From Dietzia psychralcaliphila (lineage in GTDB: Bacteria; Actinomycetota; Actinomycetes; Mycobacteriales; Mycobacteriaceae): a DNA stretch of 64,000 bases. Below, piece after piece: positions 15,484-23,927 of this stretch (position 1 is the first letter of the stretch; each line of letters begins with the position of its first letter). The stretch spans positions 2,914,001-2,978,000 of the forward strand of contig NZ_CP015453.1 in the NCBI RefSeq assembly GCF_003096095.1, given 5' to 3'. The notes under the pieces are model-generated. The model was not told the origin of the DNA. It saw only the letters and a program-made list of their open reading frames with translations, and did not search any database. The translations under genes and the position numbers were made by a program.

Positions 15484-16920
15484 TCACCAACCAGTGAAAC
15501 CCGGGGCGACCGTCGGCCACGGTGCTGCGGCCTCGAGTTGGCCCGACAGCCTCAGCAGGATGTCCTCCCGGGCGTAGTCGGCGACCAGCTGCACCCCCAC
15601 CGGCATGCCCCGGGCGTCGGTGCCCGCCGGCAGGGAGATCGCGGGCTGGCCTGAGAGGTTGAACATGCTGGTGGCGGCAGAGAACGTCGACGACCGCGTC
15701 CACATGGAGCCCGGGTCGGTGACGTCGAGGAAGCCCAGCTCCGGGGTGGTGGCCGGCATCGTCGGCAGCAGGAGCGCGTCGACGCCGGCGTCGTGGAACA
15801 GTTCGGCGATCCGCCAGCCGGTGCGCTGGGCCGTCTGCAGGGCGCGGGCCACGCGCGGCGCGGTCAGCGAACCGGCGTTGTCGAGGATCGCCAGGGTCCA
15901 CGGTTCCAGGTCGCCCTCGCGGAGCTCCCGGCCCAACGCGGCGAGCCGGTCCTCGACGCTCGCGCGCAGGCTCGCACCCATGATGTCGCCGAGGGCCGTC
16001 ATCGACTCGATCACGTCGATGCCCAGCTCCACCTCGGTCAGCTGGTGCCCGAGTCCGGACAGGTGAGACGCCGTCCGGTCCACGGCCGCCGAGCACTCGG
16101 GGTCGGTCGGGAACGGACCCGGGGCGGTGCGCATCACCCCGATCCGCAGGACCCCTGGGTCGATCCCGACCTCCTCCACGAACGGCCGCTGCGGGGTCGG
16201 GGCACCGTAGGCGTCACCGGGCACATGGCCCGCCACCGCGTCCAGCAACGCCGCGCTGTCACGGACGGAGGTGGTCACGGCGTGGTGGTACGAGATCGGC
16301 GCCGCGAGCGCGGCGGGATGTGGCCAGGTCGGGACCCGACCCCGGCTGGGCTTGAGCCCGACCAACCCGCACATCGCAGCGGGGATGCGGATCGACCCTC
16401 CGCCGTCCGTGGCGTGCGCGACCGGCACCATGCCCGACGCCACCGCCGCCGCCGACCCGCCGCTGGAGCCCCCGGTAGAGCGCGAGGTGTCCCAGGGGTT
16501 GCGGCAGGGCCCGTACAGGAGCGACTCGGTGGTGGTGGTCTTGCCGAGTTCGGGCACGTTGGTGGTGCCCAACACGACCATGCCCGCGGCCTTGTACCGC
16601 CGGACGACAGCGCTGTCGACGGTCGCGACGACGTCGGCGAACAGCCGGGAACCGTCAGTGGCGGGCTGCCCCGCCACGTCGGTGCCGAGGTTCTTGATGG
16701 CGATCGGCACGCCACGGAGCGGGCCGTCCGGCAGACCGGCCGCCACCTCGGCCCGGGCCTCGTCGAACCGGGTGGAGACGATGGCGTTGAGTGCCGGATC
16801 GAGCGACTCGATCCGGCCGATCGCCTGCTCGAGCACCTCGGCGGGGTCTGTGCTGCCGGAGCGGACGTCCGCTGCCAGCGCGAGCGCGTCGCGCCGGGGC
16901 GGGGTGGGGGTGTCGTTCAC
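15484..16920 (-). CDS. Amidase (amidase-signature family, GatA-like)
   Basis: A 478-residue hydrolase of the amidase-signature family, which cleaves amides to acid plus ammonia using a Ser-cisSer-Lys triad. The sequence shows the catalytic lysine in GVPIAIKNLG (about residue 75), the Gly/Ser-rich signature TGGSSGGSAAAVASGMVPVAHATDGGGSIRIPAA carrying both serines (~150-180), and the CGLVGLKPSRGRV strand. There are no glutamyl-tRNA amidotransferase partners nearby, so a small-molecule amidase is more likely than GatA. It ends the minus-strand operon after an SDR dehydrogenase, a TauE exporter and an NTF2-like protein, which suggests a shared catabolic route for an amide-containing compound. Confidence 0.9.
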   Translation of the reverse strand: MNDTPTPPRRDALALAADVRSGSTDPAEVLEQAIGRIESLDPALNAIVSTRFDEARAEVAAGLPDGPLRGVPIAIKNLGTDVAGQPATDGSRLFADVVATVDSAVVRRYKAAGMVVLGTTNVPELGKTTTTESLLYGPCRNPWDTSRSTGGSSGGSAAAVASGMVPVAHATDGGGSIRIPAAMCGLVGLKPSRGRVPTWPHPAALAAPISYHHAVTTSVRDSAALLDAVAGHVPGDAYGAPTPQRPFVEEVGIDPGVLRIGVMRTAPGPFPTDPECSAAVDRTASHLSGLGHQLTEVELGIDVIESMTALGDIMGASLRASVEDRLAALGRELREGDLEPWTLAILDNAGSLTAPRVARALQTAQRTGWRIAELFHDAGVDALLLPTMPATTPELGFLDVTDPGSMWTRSSTFSAATSMFNLSGQPAISLPAGTDARGMPVGVQLVADYAREDILLRLSGQLEAAAPWPTVAPGFTGW

Positions 16921-16978
16921 GGTGGGGCCTTTCGGGACGGGGCACCGGAGGTGGCGGGGTGGTGGGCGGGGACGGGGG

Positions 16979-17872
16979 TCAGCCCCAGCGGGACTGTCCG
17001 CCGTCGAGGGGGATGGTCGCCCCGCTGAGGTAGGAGGCCTCGGACGAGCACAGCCAGGCCACGGGACGGCCGATGTCCTCGAGGGGGTCGCCCACGCGGC
17101 CCGCGGGGATGCTCGCCACGAACTCCTCGGCCTCTTCGGGGTTGTTCTCCATCCACCAGTCCAGTCCGGGGCTGTGGGCGTGCGGCGCCACGTTGAGGGC
17201 GCGGATGCCCTCGGCCGCCCACTCGTAGGCGGCGGCGCGGGTCAGGGCGCGCACTGCCTCCTTGACGGCGGAGTAGACGCCGTAGTTTGCGGCGTCCCAC
17301 CGGACGGCGGCGGCGGTCACGAGGTTGATGATGGTGCCGCCACCGCGCTTGGCCATCTCGGGCCGGGCCAGCTTCATCAGGCTCAGGGAGACGCGGGGGC
17401 CACCCTCGAAGGCCTTGCGGAAGTCGTCGTCCGGGTAGTCGGACAGCGGCAGCGGCATGGCCATGTTCGCGTTGTTGATGAGGATGTCCACTCCCCCGAA
17501 GCGCTCGACGGCCGTGGCGATGATCGTCTCCGGTGCGCCGTCGGTGATGATGTCCGCCGACAGGGTGTCGGCGGTCCCCCCGGCGGCGTGGATCTCCTCG
17601 GCGACCTTCTCGAGCTTGCGCAGTTTGCGGCCGACCAGCAGGACGGAGGCGCCCGACTCGGCGAGCCCGAGCGCGATGCCGCGGCCGACTCCCTGCCCGC
17701 CGCCGGTGACGATGGCGACCTTGCCGGCCAACCGGTTCTCGCGTGCGGCGCCCGGTTCCGCAGCGGCCACGGGGTTCGGCGTCACGGGGGTCGAGGTCAC
17801 GGGGTTCGAGGTCACAGCGCCGGCGTTCTCGGCGCCGGCGTTCTCGGTGTTCTGTGCGGTGGTGTCGGTCAT
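16979..17872 (-). CDS. Short-chain dehydrogenase/reductase (SDR) with an altered catalytic serine
   Basis: A 297-residue SDR oxidoreductase. After a 45-residue low-complexity arm rich in Thr, Asn, Pro and Ala come the cofactor motif TGGGQGVGRGIALGL, the LINNANMAMP equivalent of NNAG, and YSAVKEA (catalytic Tyr and Lys of YxxxK). The position 13 residues before the tyrosine, normally Ser, is Ala in NLVTAAAVRWDAANYGVY; a Thr sits next to it and may stand in. C-terminal GATIPLDGGQSRWG is typical. Arg and Lys after the third strand (VGRKLRKLEK) suggest NADP(H). GGAGGA precedes the start at good spacing. It sits 58 bp from the amidase gene. Confidence 0.88.
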   Translation of the reverse strand: MTDTTAQNTENAGAENAGAVTSNPVTSTPVTPNPVAAAEPGAARENRLAGKVAIVTGGGQGVGRGIALGLAESGASVLLVGRKLRKLEKVAEEIHAAGGTADTLSADIITDGAPETIIATAVERFGGVDILINNANMAMPLPLSDYPDDDFRKAFEGGPRVSLSLMKLARPEMAKRGGGTIINLVTAAAVRWDAANYGVYSAVKEAVRALTRAAAYEWAAEGIRALNVAPHAHSPGLDWWMENNPEEAEEFVASIPAGRVGDPLEDIGRPVAWLCSSEASYLSGATIPLDGGQSRWG

Positions 17873-17930
17873 GGGGTCCTCCGGGGTCGGTGCGGGAATC
17901 TGTGGAAGTCGGATCGGGGCGCCGCGGCGA

Positions 17931-18659
17931 TCATGCCGTGGCGAAGGTGACGAGGCCGGCGATCACCACGAGGGAGATCACGGCGGAGCGGAACACGTGG
18001 GTGGGCAGGCGCATGGCGATGCCGATTCCGAGTTGGTTGGCCAGGACGCCGACGACGGTGCAGGACACGATCATGGGCAGCAGGGCGTGGACATCGATCT
18101 CGGTGCCCGACCACAACAGCGCGAGGGAGACCAGGCTGGTGATGACGAAGTACCCGGCGAGGTCGGCGATGAAGCCCATCGGCGGCAGCCTGGCCCGGCT
18201 GAGCAGCAGGACGACCGGCGGCCCGTTGAGGGACGTGGTGGTGGAGAAGTACCCGCTGATCGCCCCGGTGAGGGCGGTCGCGATCGTGGAGGGCGGCCGG
18301 GGTGACCTGGCCGCGGGCAGCGCCATCGCGACCCCACACAGCACGGTGATCGCACCGGCCGCCGGTTTGAGGTGTTCCTCGGGGAGGAGGTTGACCGTCT
18401 GCACGCCAAGCCAGGCCCCCGGCACGCTCGCCAGTCCCAGCACCGCCACGCGCCGCCAGTTGATGTGATCGCGCAACTGCACGGTGACGCCCACCCTGGT
18501 GACCAGGGCCACGACCAGGTTCACCACGACCGTCTCGGCCAGGCCGATCCCCGCCATCAGCATCAACGGAGTGGCGAGGAGGGAGGTGCCGAATCCGGTG
18601 GCACCTCCGACCACCGAGGCCGCCGCCACGCACAGCACCGCGATGACGGTCAGCTCCAC
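17931..18659 (-). CDS. TauE/SafE-family membrane exporter (sulfite or organic sulfur anion)
   Basis: A 242-residue integral membrane protein with about seven or eight helices and two repeated halves: the first around ASVVGGATGFGTSLLATPLML, the second around GAISGYFSTTTSLNGPPVVLLLSRARLP. The G-x-G-FG-x2-L and the TS-x-NGPP motifs are characteristic of TauE/SafE (formerly DUF81). Characterised members export sulfite, sulfoacetate or related anions released by organosulfur catabolism. The start is GTG 18659. Its place between an NTF2-like protein and an SDR/amidase pair, next to a TetR related to the sulfatase regulator, supports a role in removing a toxic sulfur product, but that is inference. 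Confidence 0.82.
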   Translation of the reverse strand: MELTVIAVLCVAAASVVGGATGFGTSLLATPLMLMAGIGLAETVVVNLVVALVTRVGVTVQLRDHINWRRVAVLGLASVPGAWLGVQTVNLLPEEHLKPAAGAITVLCGVAMALPAARSPRPPSTIATALTGAISGYFSTTTSLNGPPVVLLLSRARLPPMGFIADLAGYFVITSLVSLALLWSGTEIDVHALLPMIVSCTVVGVLANQLGIGIAMRLPTHVFRSAVISLVVIAGLVTFATA

Positions 18660-18753
18660 GCGTCACCGCCACGGCCCCTGTGGCGGCCCCTGTTCCGGCC
18701 ACCGTCACGGCCACACTCGCGCCGGGTCGGGATCGCACCGTCCGTCCGCGCCG

Positions 18754-19230
18754 TCACTGCCCGCCGGCGGGGGCGAGGTGATTGTCGGTGAGCTGGAAGC
18801 TCGGGACGTCCTTGAGGTTGATCATCGCCTCGTAGGTGCGCTTGTAGCCGGTGCTCGTGATGACCCAGCGCCCGTCCTGGCGTGCGTAGGTGTCCTCGTA
18901 GAAGGCGCTGCCGAAGATCATCGTGTCGAAGGCGGGGACGATCACCCGGTCCTGCAGGTACCAACGACCGGTGGCGGTGTCGCCGTCCACCTCGATCTCG
19001 GGGTGGTGGGCCTGGTGCTCGGTGATCACGTCGTCGGTCATCTGCCCCTTGAGCCCCGCCACCACCTCGTCCCGGCCGGTGTACGACAGCCGCTTGCCGT
19101 AGGAGGCCGAGACCTCGGGCGCGAGGGTCCCGGCGAGCTCGTCCCACAGGCGCAGGTCCACGCAGCGCAGGTAGCGGTACTTCAGTGACTTGATCGCGTC
19201 GACGTCGTCGCGGCGGTCGTTGGTGGTCAT
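18754..19230 (-). CDS. NTF2/SnoaL-like small protein
   Basis: A 158-residue protein of the nuclear-transport-factor-2 fold. It has the opening helix VDAIKSLKYRYLRCVDLRLWDELAGTLAPEVSASYG and then the strands VDGDTATGRWYLQDRV and FYEDTYARQDGRWVITSTGYKRTYEA. Relatives are small hydrolases, isomerases and dioxygenase beta-like subunits; the catalytic role cannot be read. The start at 19230 was preferred to an ATG three bases upstream because of spacing from AAAGG; a longer frame to 19272 would run into the operator zone. First gene of the minus operon with TauE, SDR and amidase, directly facing tetR 19312 across the operator at 19284-19305. Confidence 0.82.
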   Translation of the reverse strand: MTTNDRRDDVDAIKSLKYRYLRCVDLRLWDELAGTLAPEVSASYGKRLSYTGRDEVVAGLKGQMTDDVITEHQAHHPEIEVDGDTATGRWYLQDRVIVPAFDTMIFGSAFYEDTYARQDGRWVITSTGYKRTYEAMINLKDVPSFQLTDNHLAPAGGQ

Positions 19231-19283
19231 CATCGGGCCTTTCGAACGAGTTGCGGGGCGCGTAATCCACACCCGTCAACCAG

Positions 19284-19305
19284 ACTGTAGTCAATTGTGT
19301 ACAGT
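19284..19305. promoter_or_regulatory. Operator of the TetR at 19312
   Basis: The sequence ACTGTAGTC-AATT-GTGTACAGT is an imperfect inverted repeat (outer ACTGTA/TACAGT perfect). It sits in the divergent gap and resembles the TGTAGAC-N4-GTCTACA operators at 5205-5249, matching the relatedness of the two TetR proteins. It ends 7 bp before the ATG, so autoregulation is likely. Confidence 0.78.
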
Positions 19306-19311
19306 TTGGGA

Positions 19312-19983
19312 ATGGAAAGCGAGAACCGATCCGACGACGACGAGGACGGCCTCCCCGGACCGCCCCCGCCCGACTCCGCCCCCACCCGGGCTCCCGGCGC
19401 CGACTCCGCCCGGGCACACGGTGCCGCGCGAGCCCGCCCGACGGGCCGCGACGAGGTCCGCTCCGCCGTCCTGCGCGAGGCCCGGCGACTGCTGTCCGAG
19501 CGGGGCCCCCACGTTCCGCTGCGCGATATCGCGGACGCCGCGGACGTCAACCTCGGGCTGATCCACCGGCACGTCGGCCGGAAGGACGCCCTGCTGACCA
19601 CCGTCATGCAAGAGGCGGTTCGCCTCGGCGCCGCGCGGCTCGAGCACCTCGACGATGCGGGCGAGGCCGTGCGCGGCATGCTGCTCGGCTCCACCGCACA
19701 CCCGGAGATCAGCCGGCTCCTGGCGTGGTTGGCATTGGACAGCGAGGCGGCGTTCCCGCCGATGGTCGACCCCGCCGAACGCCCGGCCGCCGCCCTGAGG
19801 CGGATGACCTCTCCCCCTCCGGCCGGGGACGTCGAGCTACTGCTGATCTTCACCGCCGTCTACGCGTGGCCGGTGTTGCGGGGCGCGCTACTCGACACCC
19901 TCGACATCCCCGCCGACCGGCGGGAGGACATCGACGAACAGCTCGCCGACCTCCTCGCCCGCGTCGTGACAGGACAAGGCTGA
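19312..19983 (+). CDS. TetR-family regulator, paralogue of the one at 5259
   Basis: A 223-residue TetR protein. A polar arm (MESENRSDDDEDGLPGPPPP, then Ala/Arg-rich) precedes the DNA-binding domain GRDEVRSAVLREARRLLSERG with DAADVNLGLIHRHVGRKDALL at about residues 43-90. The recognition helix VNLGLIHRHVGxKDxLL is identical to that of the regulator at 5259, and the ligand domains align (MLLGxxAxPxxSRLLxWLxLD, RMTxPPPAxDxxL). ATG 19312 was chosen over the in-frame GTG 19297, which lies in the operator. It probably represses itself and the divergent NTF2-TauE-SDR-amidase operon. Confidence 0.88.
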   Translation: MESENRSDDDEDGLPGPPPPDSAPTRAPGADSARAHGAARARPTGRDEVRSAVLREARRLLSERGPHVPLRDIADAADVNLGLIHRHVGRKDALLTTVMQEAVRLGAARLEHLDDAGEAVRGMLLGSTAHPEISRLLAWLALDSEAAFPPMVDPAERPAAALRRMTSPPPAGDVELLLIFTAVYAWPVLRGALLDTLDIPADRREDIDEQLADLLARVVTGQG

Positions 19984-20041
19984 GTAGTCAGAGGCTGATC
20001 GGCCGGGCACGCAGCGGACAGACGCCGAGCGGACGGGCCCC

Positions 20042-21193
20042 CTACCCGAGGTCCGCCTCCTGCACGTTGTAGGCGACATCGGTGAACTCGAGTTCGATGT
20101 AGGTGAACCACTCCCCTGTCTCCGGGTCGAGCCAGCGTGCCTCGCCGACCGAGGGCAGCCGGACGCCGTGGAAGTCGCGGCGCCCGAACATGGGAGTCGA
20201 CCAGGGTTGGCGGGCGAAAGAAGAACCGTCGCCGGACGCCCGGAGGCGGTCCTCGGAGTGGAAGTCGACGAGATCGCCGGAGTCGTCGAAGATCACGTCG
20301 GCCGTCACGCTCTGGTCACCGGTGGTGAAGACCCCGCGGACCCGGTTGCGGTCGACCTCGGTCCACTCGACCGGCGCGTCGACCAGGGCTCCGGGCGCCA
20401 GCAGCACGAGGTCGTTGAACACGGTGACCGTCTCCCCGCGGTCCATCTCGGGGCCGGCGGAGTCGAGGACCGTCACGAGGGACAGCAGTCTGCCGCGCAT
20501 CGTGGCCGCGGTGTCGGCGTAGGAGTGCAGGACGGTGACGGGCAGTCCGGCCCTGGTGGCGTCGATGAGGAACACCCGCTGCGGCCGGGGGCCATAGGTG
20601 TTGAACTGCTCGCCGGTGAAGGGCATCCACTCGGATTCGGGGCCGCTGCGGATGCGGCCGCGGAGCTCGGCGTGGACGTTGACGACCCGGGGCATCCCGA
20701 CCGCGCCGGTGCGTCGCACGTAGGTGGCCAGCGGGCCGGGTAGTACCTCGAGGTCCGCTTCCGTGAGCACCGGAGGGTCCGCCTGCTGCCCGCGGACCGC
20801 GCTGGTGGCCTGGTCGCGCCACTGCGCGTGGAAGCTGGTCGGACCCTCCGCGAGGAACCCGTAACCGGCCACGATCACCAACAGCACGGTCACCGCGGTG
20901 CCGGCTCTGGCATCACTCCACGAGGTGACGATCGCCGCCTGCGAGACGACCGCCGCCACCGCGGCGAGGACCCACCACCAGGTCCGCGCACCGACGGCCA
21001 GGGTCGCCGCGGTGGCGAGCACCAGGAGCGCGGCGAGCAGCCAGAGCGCGGCTCCGGCCGGGCCGATCGGCTGGGTCAGCTGCGCGATCTCGGCCCAGCC
21101 GAACCCCTTCGCGGCCCCCGGCAGGTGGAGCAGACCGTGCCCGACCAGTACCACCACGACGATCCATCGCAGTGCGGTGAGCATTCCCGTCAC
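20042..21193 (-). CDS. DUF6544-like membrane protein
   Basis: A 383-residue protein. Four hydrophobic helices occupy roughly residues 8-125 (GHGLLHLPGAAKGFGWAEIAQL, LWLLAALLVLATAATLAVGA, WWWVLAAVAAVVSQAAIVTSW, VTVLLVIVAGYGFLAEG). A soluble domain of about 250 residues follows, with LPGPLATYVRRTGAVGMPRV, GRIRSGPESEWMPFTGEQFNTY, LVLLAPGALVDAPVEWTEVD and a C-terminal WLDPETGEWFTYIELEFTDVAYN. This layout matches proteins annotated DUF6544 or DUF6920; no catalytic function is known to me. It is 9 bp from the DUF4389 gene upstream and probably co-transcribed with it. Confidence 0.6.
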   Translation of the reverse strand: MTGMLTALRWIVVVVLVGHGLLHLPGAAKGFGWAEIAQLTQPIGPAGAALWLLAALLVLATAATLAVGARTWWWVLAAVAAVVSQAAIVTSWSDARAGTAVTVLLVIVAGYGFLAEGPTSFHAQWRDQATSAVRGQQADPPVLTEADLEVLPGPLATYVRRTGAVGMPRVVNVHAELRGRIRSGPESEWMPFTGEQFNTYGPRPQRVFLIDATRAGLPVTVLHSYADTAATMRGRLLSLVTVLDSAGPEMDRGETVTVFNDLVLLAPGALVDAPVEWTEVDRNRVRGVFTTGDQSVTADVIFDDSGDLVDFHSEDRLRASGDGSSFARQPWSTPMFGRRDFHGVRLPSVGEARWLDPETGEWFTYIELEFTDVAYNVQEADLG

Positions 21194-21202
21194 CTTCCCA
21201 CC

Positions 21203-22783
21203 TCAGCTACGAGGGCGCTCCCCGGCAGTCGGCTGTTCCGGTGGGGTCTCGCCCCGCCCCATCGCTGATCCGGCGTCACCCGGCTCGGGTTCGACCGGCT
21301 CCTCCGGCCCCTGGTCCAGACGGAACGGCGGGTACTCGTCGCGCAGGAGCAACACGTACGAGCCGACCCGGTAGACCCAGCGGTTCAGGCCCACGATCAG
21401 GTTGAAGAGTCCGGGCAGGTAGCGACCGGTGAACAACAGCCCGATCGCCGCGATCAGCACGAGTAGGCCCACCAACGAGAAGTTCCACCCGGCGTCGCCG
21501 TCCTCCGAGGCACTGCTCAGGGCCGCTCCGCCTCCGGTGAGGATCCCCACGATGAACAGGTGCGGGATCACCAGCAGCCACCACTTGACCAACACCAGAC
21601 CGCGGGAGAGCTGCCCGGGGTAGGCCACGTCCAACCCGGCCGGGTAGTCGGCCGGCGCCAGCGAGAAGGGTGGGTACCGGTCCGTGCCGAGCGCGGAGTA
21701 GGCGTAGAACCCGACGCGCCAGTTCCACCGCAGCACCCCGACGCTGAACATGAACCACGACCGCGGGTAGCGGCCGGTGAACAGGATCGCGAACCCCGAG
21801 GCGATGGTGGTGACCACCAACCCGAACCACAGCAGTGCCATCACGATGTAGTGCGGGATCGCCAGCGCCCACTTGATCAGCCACATCGCGCGGGAGACGC
21901 CGGGGTCCAGGTGACCGCTCAGGCGCAGCGGGTCGGGACCGGCAGCAGCGCCGGGGACGCCCACGCCGGGCCCGCGGTCGATGTCGCGCCCCAGGCCTGC
22001 GGCGCCGAGGAGGATCAACGGCAGCCCCAGCACCAGAGCCACGATCCCGGAGACCAGGGCGCCGGGATTGGCCAGCCCGAACAGCTCGGTGTGGGCGCCC
22101 ACCTGCACGTCGACCCACACCGGTCGCGTGCCGTCGGCGTTCATCACCACGACCACCCAGTCGCCGGACTGCAGTTCGACGGTGATCGTCTGCTGATCGG
22201 AGCCCGTGGCGGACTGGGTCCAGAAGTCCTGCTCGGCGGGCGGTTCGGGGGCGCGGGTGCCGGGCACCTCGTCGAGCACGGTGTCGTCGAACACGGTGTC
22301 GTCGTCGGCCCCCGAACCCCACGCCATCGGATTGTCGACGGAGTAGCCGGTATCCCACGGGTCGTCGCCGAATACGGCGTGCGGGACATCGCTGAGATAG
22401 GCCGAGACGTCGGCCGCATCGGCGATGCCGATGAACACGTCCTGATCGGGGACCACCGACGTCGCGCGCAACTGGAGCGAGATCAGGTCATCGAGGCTGA
22501 ACGTGCCTACGCTGACACCCTCGTCGACGTGGACCGTGAGGGGCGTGGTCGTGATCGCGTGACCGACGGTCTGGACTCGGTCGGTGTCGGTGTAGGCGTA
22601 CCGACCGTCTCGCTGGGAGGCTTCGGCCACCATGAGGGCCGCTCCCGTCGCCGTCAATCCGAGGCCGAACGCGGCGAGGAGGACCCCCGCGACGAGCATG
22701 ACCCAGTTCAGGGGGCGCGTACGAGGAGGCTCCTGGACGGATGTAGAGAAGGGTCCGGATGGGGCAGTCTGTGGAGTTGCCAT
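21203..22783 (-). CDS. DUF4389-domain membrane protein
   Basis: A 526-residue protein. It has an N-terminal helix (PLNWVMLVAGVLLAAFGLGLTATGAALMV), an extracellular domain of ~200 residues (including DQDVFIGIADAADVSAYLSDV and WVVVVMNADGTRPVWVDVQVGA), then a helix. Two DUF4389 repeats follow (IKWALAIPHYIVMALLWFGL ... GRYPRSWFMFSVGVLRWNWRVGFYAYSALGTDRYPPFSL and VKWWLLVIPHLFIVGIL ... GRYLPGLFNLIVGLNRWVYRVGSYVLLLRDEYPPFRL). The start at 22783 follows AAGGACCCATC. Such proteins are widespread in actinobacteria with unknown function. The upstream 240 bp to the divergent gene contain only CCCCGAC-type simple repeats. Confidence 0.8.
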   Translation of the reverse strand: MATPQTAPSGPFSTSVQEPPRTRPLNWVMLVAGVLLAAFGLGLTATGAALMVAEASQRDGRYAYTDTDRVQTVGHAITTTPLTVHVDEGVSVGTFSLDDLISLQLRATSVVPDQDVFIGIADAADVSAYLSDVPHAVFGDDPWDTGYSVDNPMAWGSGADDDTVFDDTVLDEVPGTRAPEPPAEQDFWTQSATGSDQQTITVELQSGDWVVVVMNADGTRPVWVDVQVGAHTELFGLANPGALVSGIVALVLGLPLILLGAAGLGRDIDRGPGVGVPGAAAGPDPLRLSGHLDPGVSRAMWLIKWALAIPHYIVMALLWFGLVVTTIASGFAILFTGRYPRSWFMFSVGVLRWNWRVGFYAYSALGTDRYPPFSLAPADYPAGLDVAYPGQLSRGLVLVKWWLLVIPHLFIVGILTGGGAALSSASEDGDAGWNFSLVGLLVLIAAIGLLFTGRYLPGLFNLIVGLNRWVYRVGSYVLLLRDEYPPFRLDQGPEEPVEPEPGDAGSAMGRGETPPEQPTAGERPRS

Positions 22784-23023
22784 GATGGGTCCTTGACGAG
22801 AAGGGTGCGGATCCACCAGCACCAGCGCATCCGCCTTCAATGCATGACTCTACGCTTATACAGCCAGCGTGATGCGCACTACTTGTGGAGTGTCAACCCC
22901 GGCCCCAACCCCGACCCCGACCTCGACCCCGATCATCCCCGGCCCGGTCCCGGCCCCGAGGGGAGAGACCCCCACCGACGCCGGACCCGTCCTACTGTTT
23001 CTCCTCGATCAGGGCCGGAGACC

Positions 23024-23863
23024 ATGAGTGTCGAACATGAACTGGAGCAGGGGACGATGGCGTACACACCCGGACTCGGTCGGACCCCGCGGATCGTGGC
23101 GATCAGACTCGGGACCGCCGCGCTGGCTGCTGCCGGCACTCTGGCGCTGGCCCGATGGTGGCCGTTCGGCTCCGCTCCCGGCGAGAACACCGTTCTGACC
23201 CTCGTCGCCGCAGCGATCGGGGTGATCGCGCTCGGACTCACCATTCCCAAGGTCACCGAGGGGTGGCCGGTGCGGGTGACTCCGGCCCCGGACGCAGTGG
23301 TGATCCCCGCCCGGCGGCTGACCATAGCCCAGCCCCTGGCCGTCACGATGTTCCTGGCGGGACTCGCGGGCGTGTTCGGTTCCGCGGGCGGGGTCGAGGG
23401 CCCACGCGGCACGTCGCCCGTGGGGTGGGCACTGGTCGCCGCGCTCTGCGCCTTCGGTCTGACGTATCTGATGGTGCAGCGACCGTGGCGGCGACGCATC
23501 GAGTTACGCAGCGATGCGCTCGTCCTGGGCGCGGGCGAGGAGGCCTCACACATCCCGTGGGACGACATCGCCGCGATCAGGCAGGCTCCGCTCGTGTCCA
23601 CCGCCACCTCGGGCCCGGAGCACATGCGCGCGTACAACGCGGCCGCGATCACCGTCGACCGCCATTCAGACACCCGGCGCCCCCGCACGCGCCGGCTCGA
23701 GGACCACTACCCCACCGGCGATCTGGCCTGCCCGTTCTCCACCCTGCTCCCGGCGCTCCAGCATCTCGCTGCCCATCCCGCCGCCCGCACGCTCCTCGCG
23801 AACCCCGATCAGGCGCGCCGGTTGTTCACGGGTGACCTCGCCCCCACCGAGGAGAAGCACTGA
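23024..23863 (+). CDS. Membrane protein of unknown function
   Basis: A 279-residue protein with about four transmembrane helices in the first 150 residues (LGTAALAAAGTLALARWW, TVLTLVAAAIGVIALGL, LAVTMFLAGLAGVFGSAGG, VGWALVAALCAFGLTYLMV). A soluble C-terminal part follows, opening with RRIELRSDALVLGAGEEASHIPWDDIAAIR. The alternation of a short beta-rich section after the membrane region resembles PH-like (DUF2244/YdbT-style) domains, but I would not assign one. The start is ATG 23024; ATG 23057 (MAYTPGLGR) is an alternative. Homology cannot be judged further. It is divergent from the DUF4389 gene. Confidence 0.6.
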   Translation: MSVEHELEQGTMAYTPGLGRTPRIVAIRLGTAALAAAGTLALARWWPFGSAPGENTVLTLVAAAIGVIALGLTIPKVTEGWPVRVTPAPDAVVIPARRLTIAQPLAVTMFLAGLAGVFGSAGGVEGPRGTSPVGWALVAALCAFGLTYLMVQRPWRRRIELRSDALVLGAGEEASHIPWDDIAAIRQAPLVSTATSGPEHMRAYNAAAITVDRHSDTRRPRTRRLEDHYPTGDLACPFSTLLPALQHLAAHPAARTLLANPDQARRLFTGDLAPTEEKH

Positions 23864-23927
23864 AGGAAGGGACGCGGGGGGCAGGGTTGCGGGTCGGAGC
23901 GAGCGGGTCAGGGTTGCGGGTCTGTCA

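Noticed and set aside
22841-23023. The CCCCGAC-rich stretch between the DUF4389 and membrane-protein genes as a coding segment.
   Set aside because: It is simple repetitive sequence; the open frame through it has no start signal, and the downstream gene has its own ATG at 23024.
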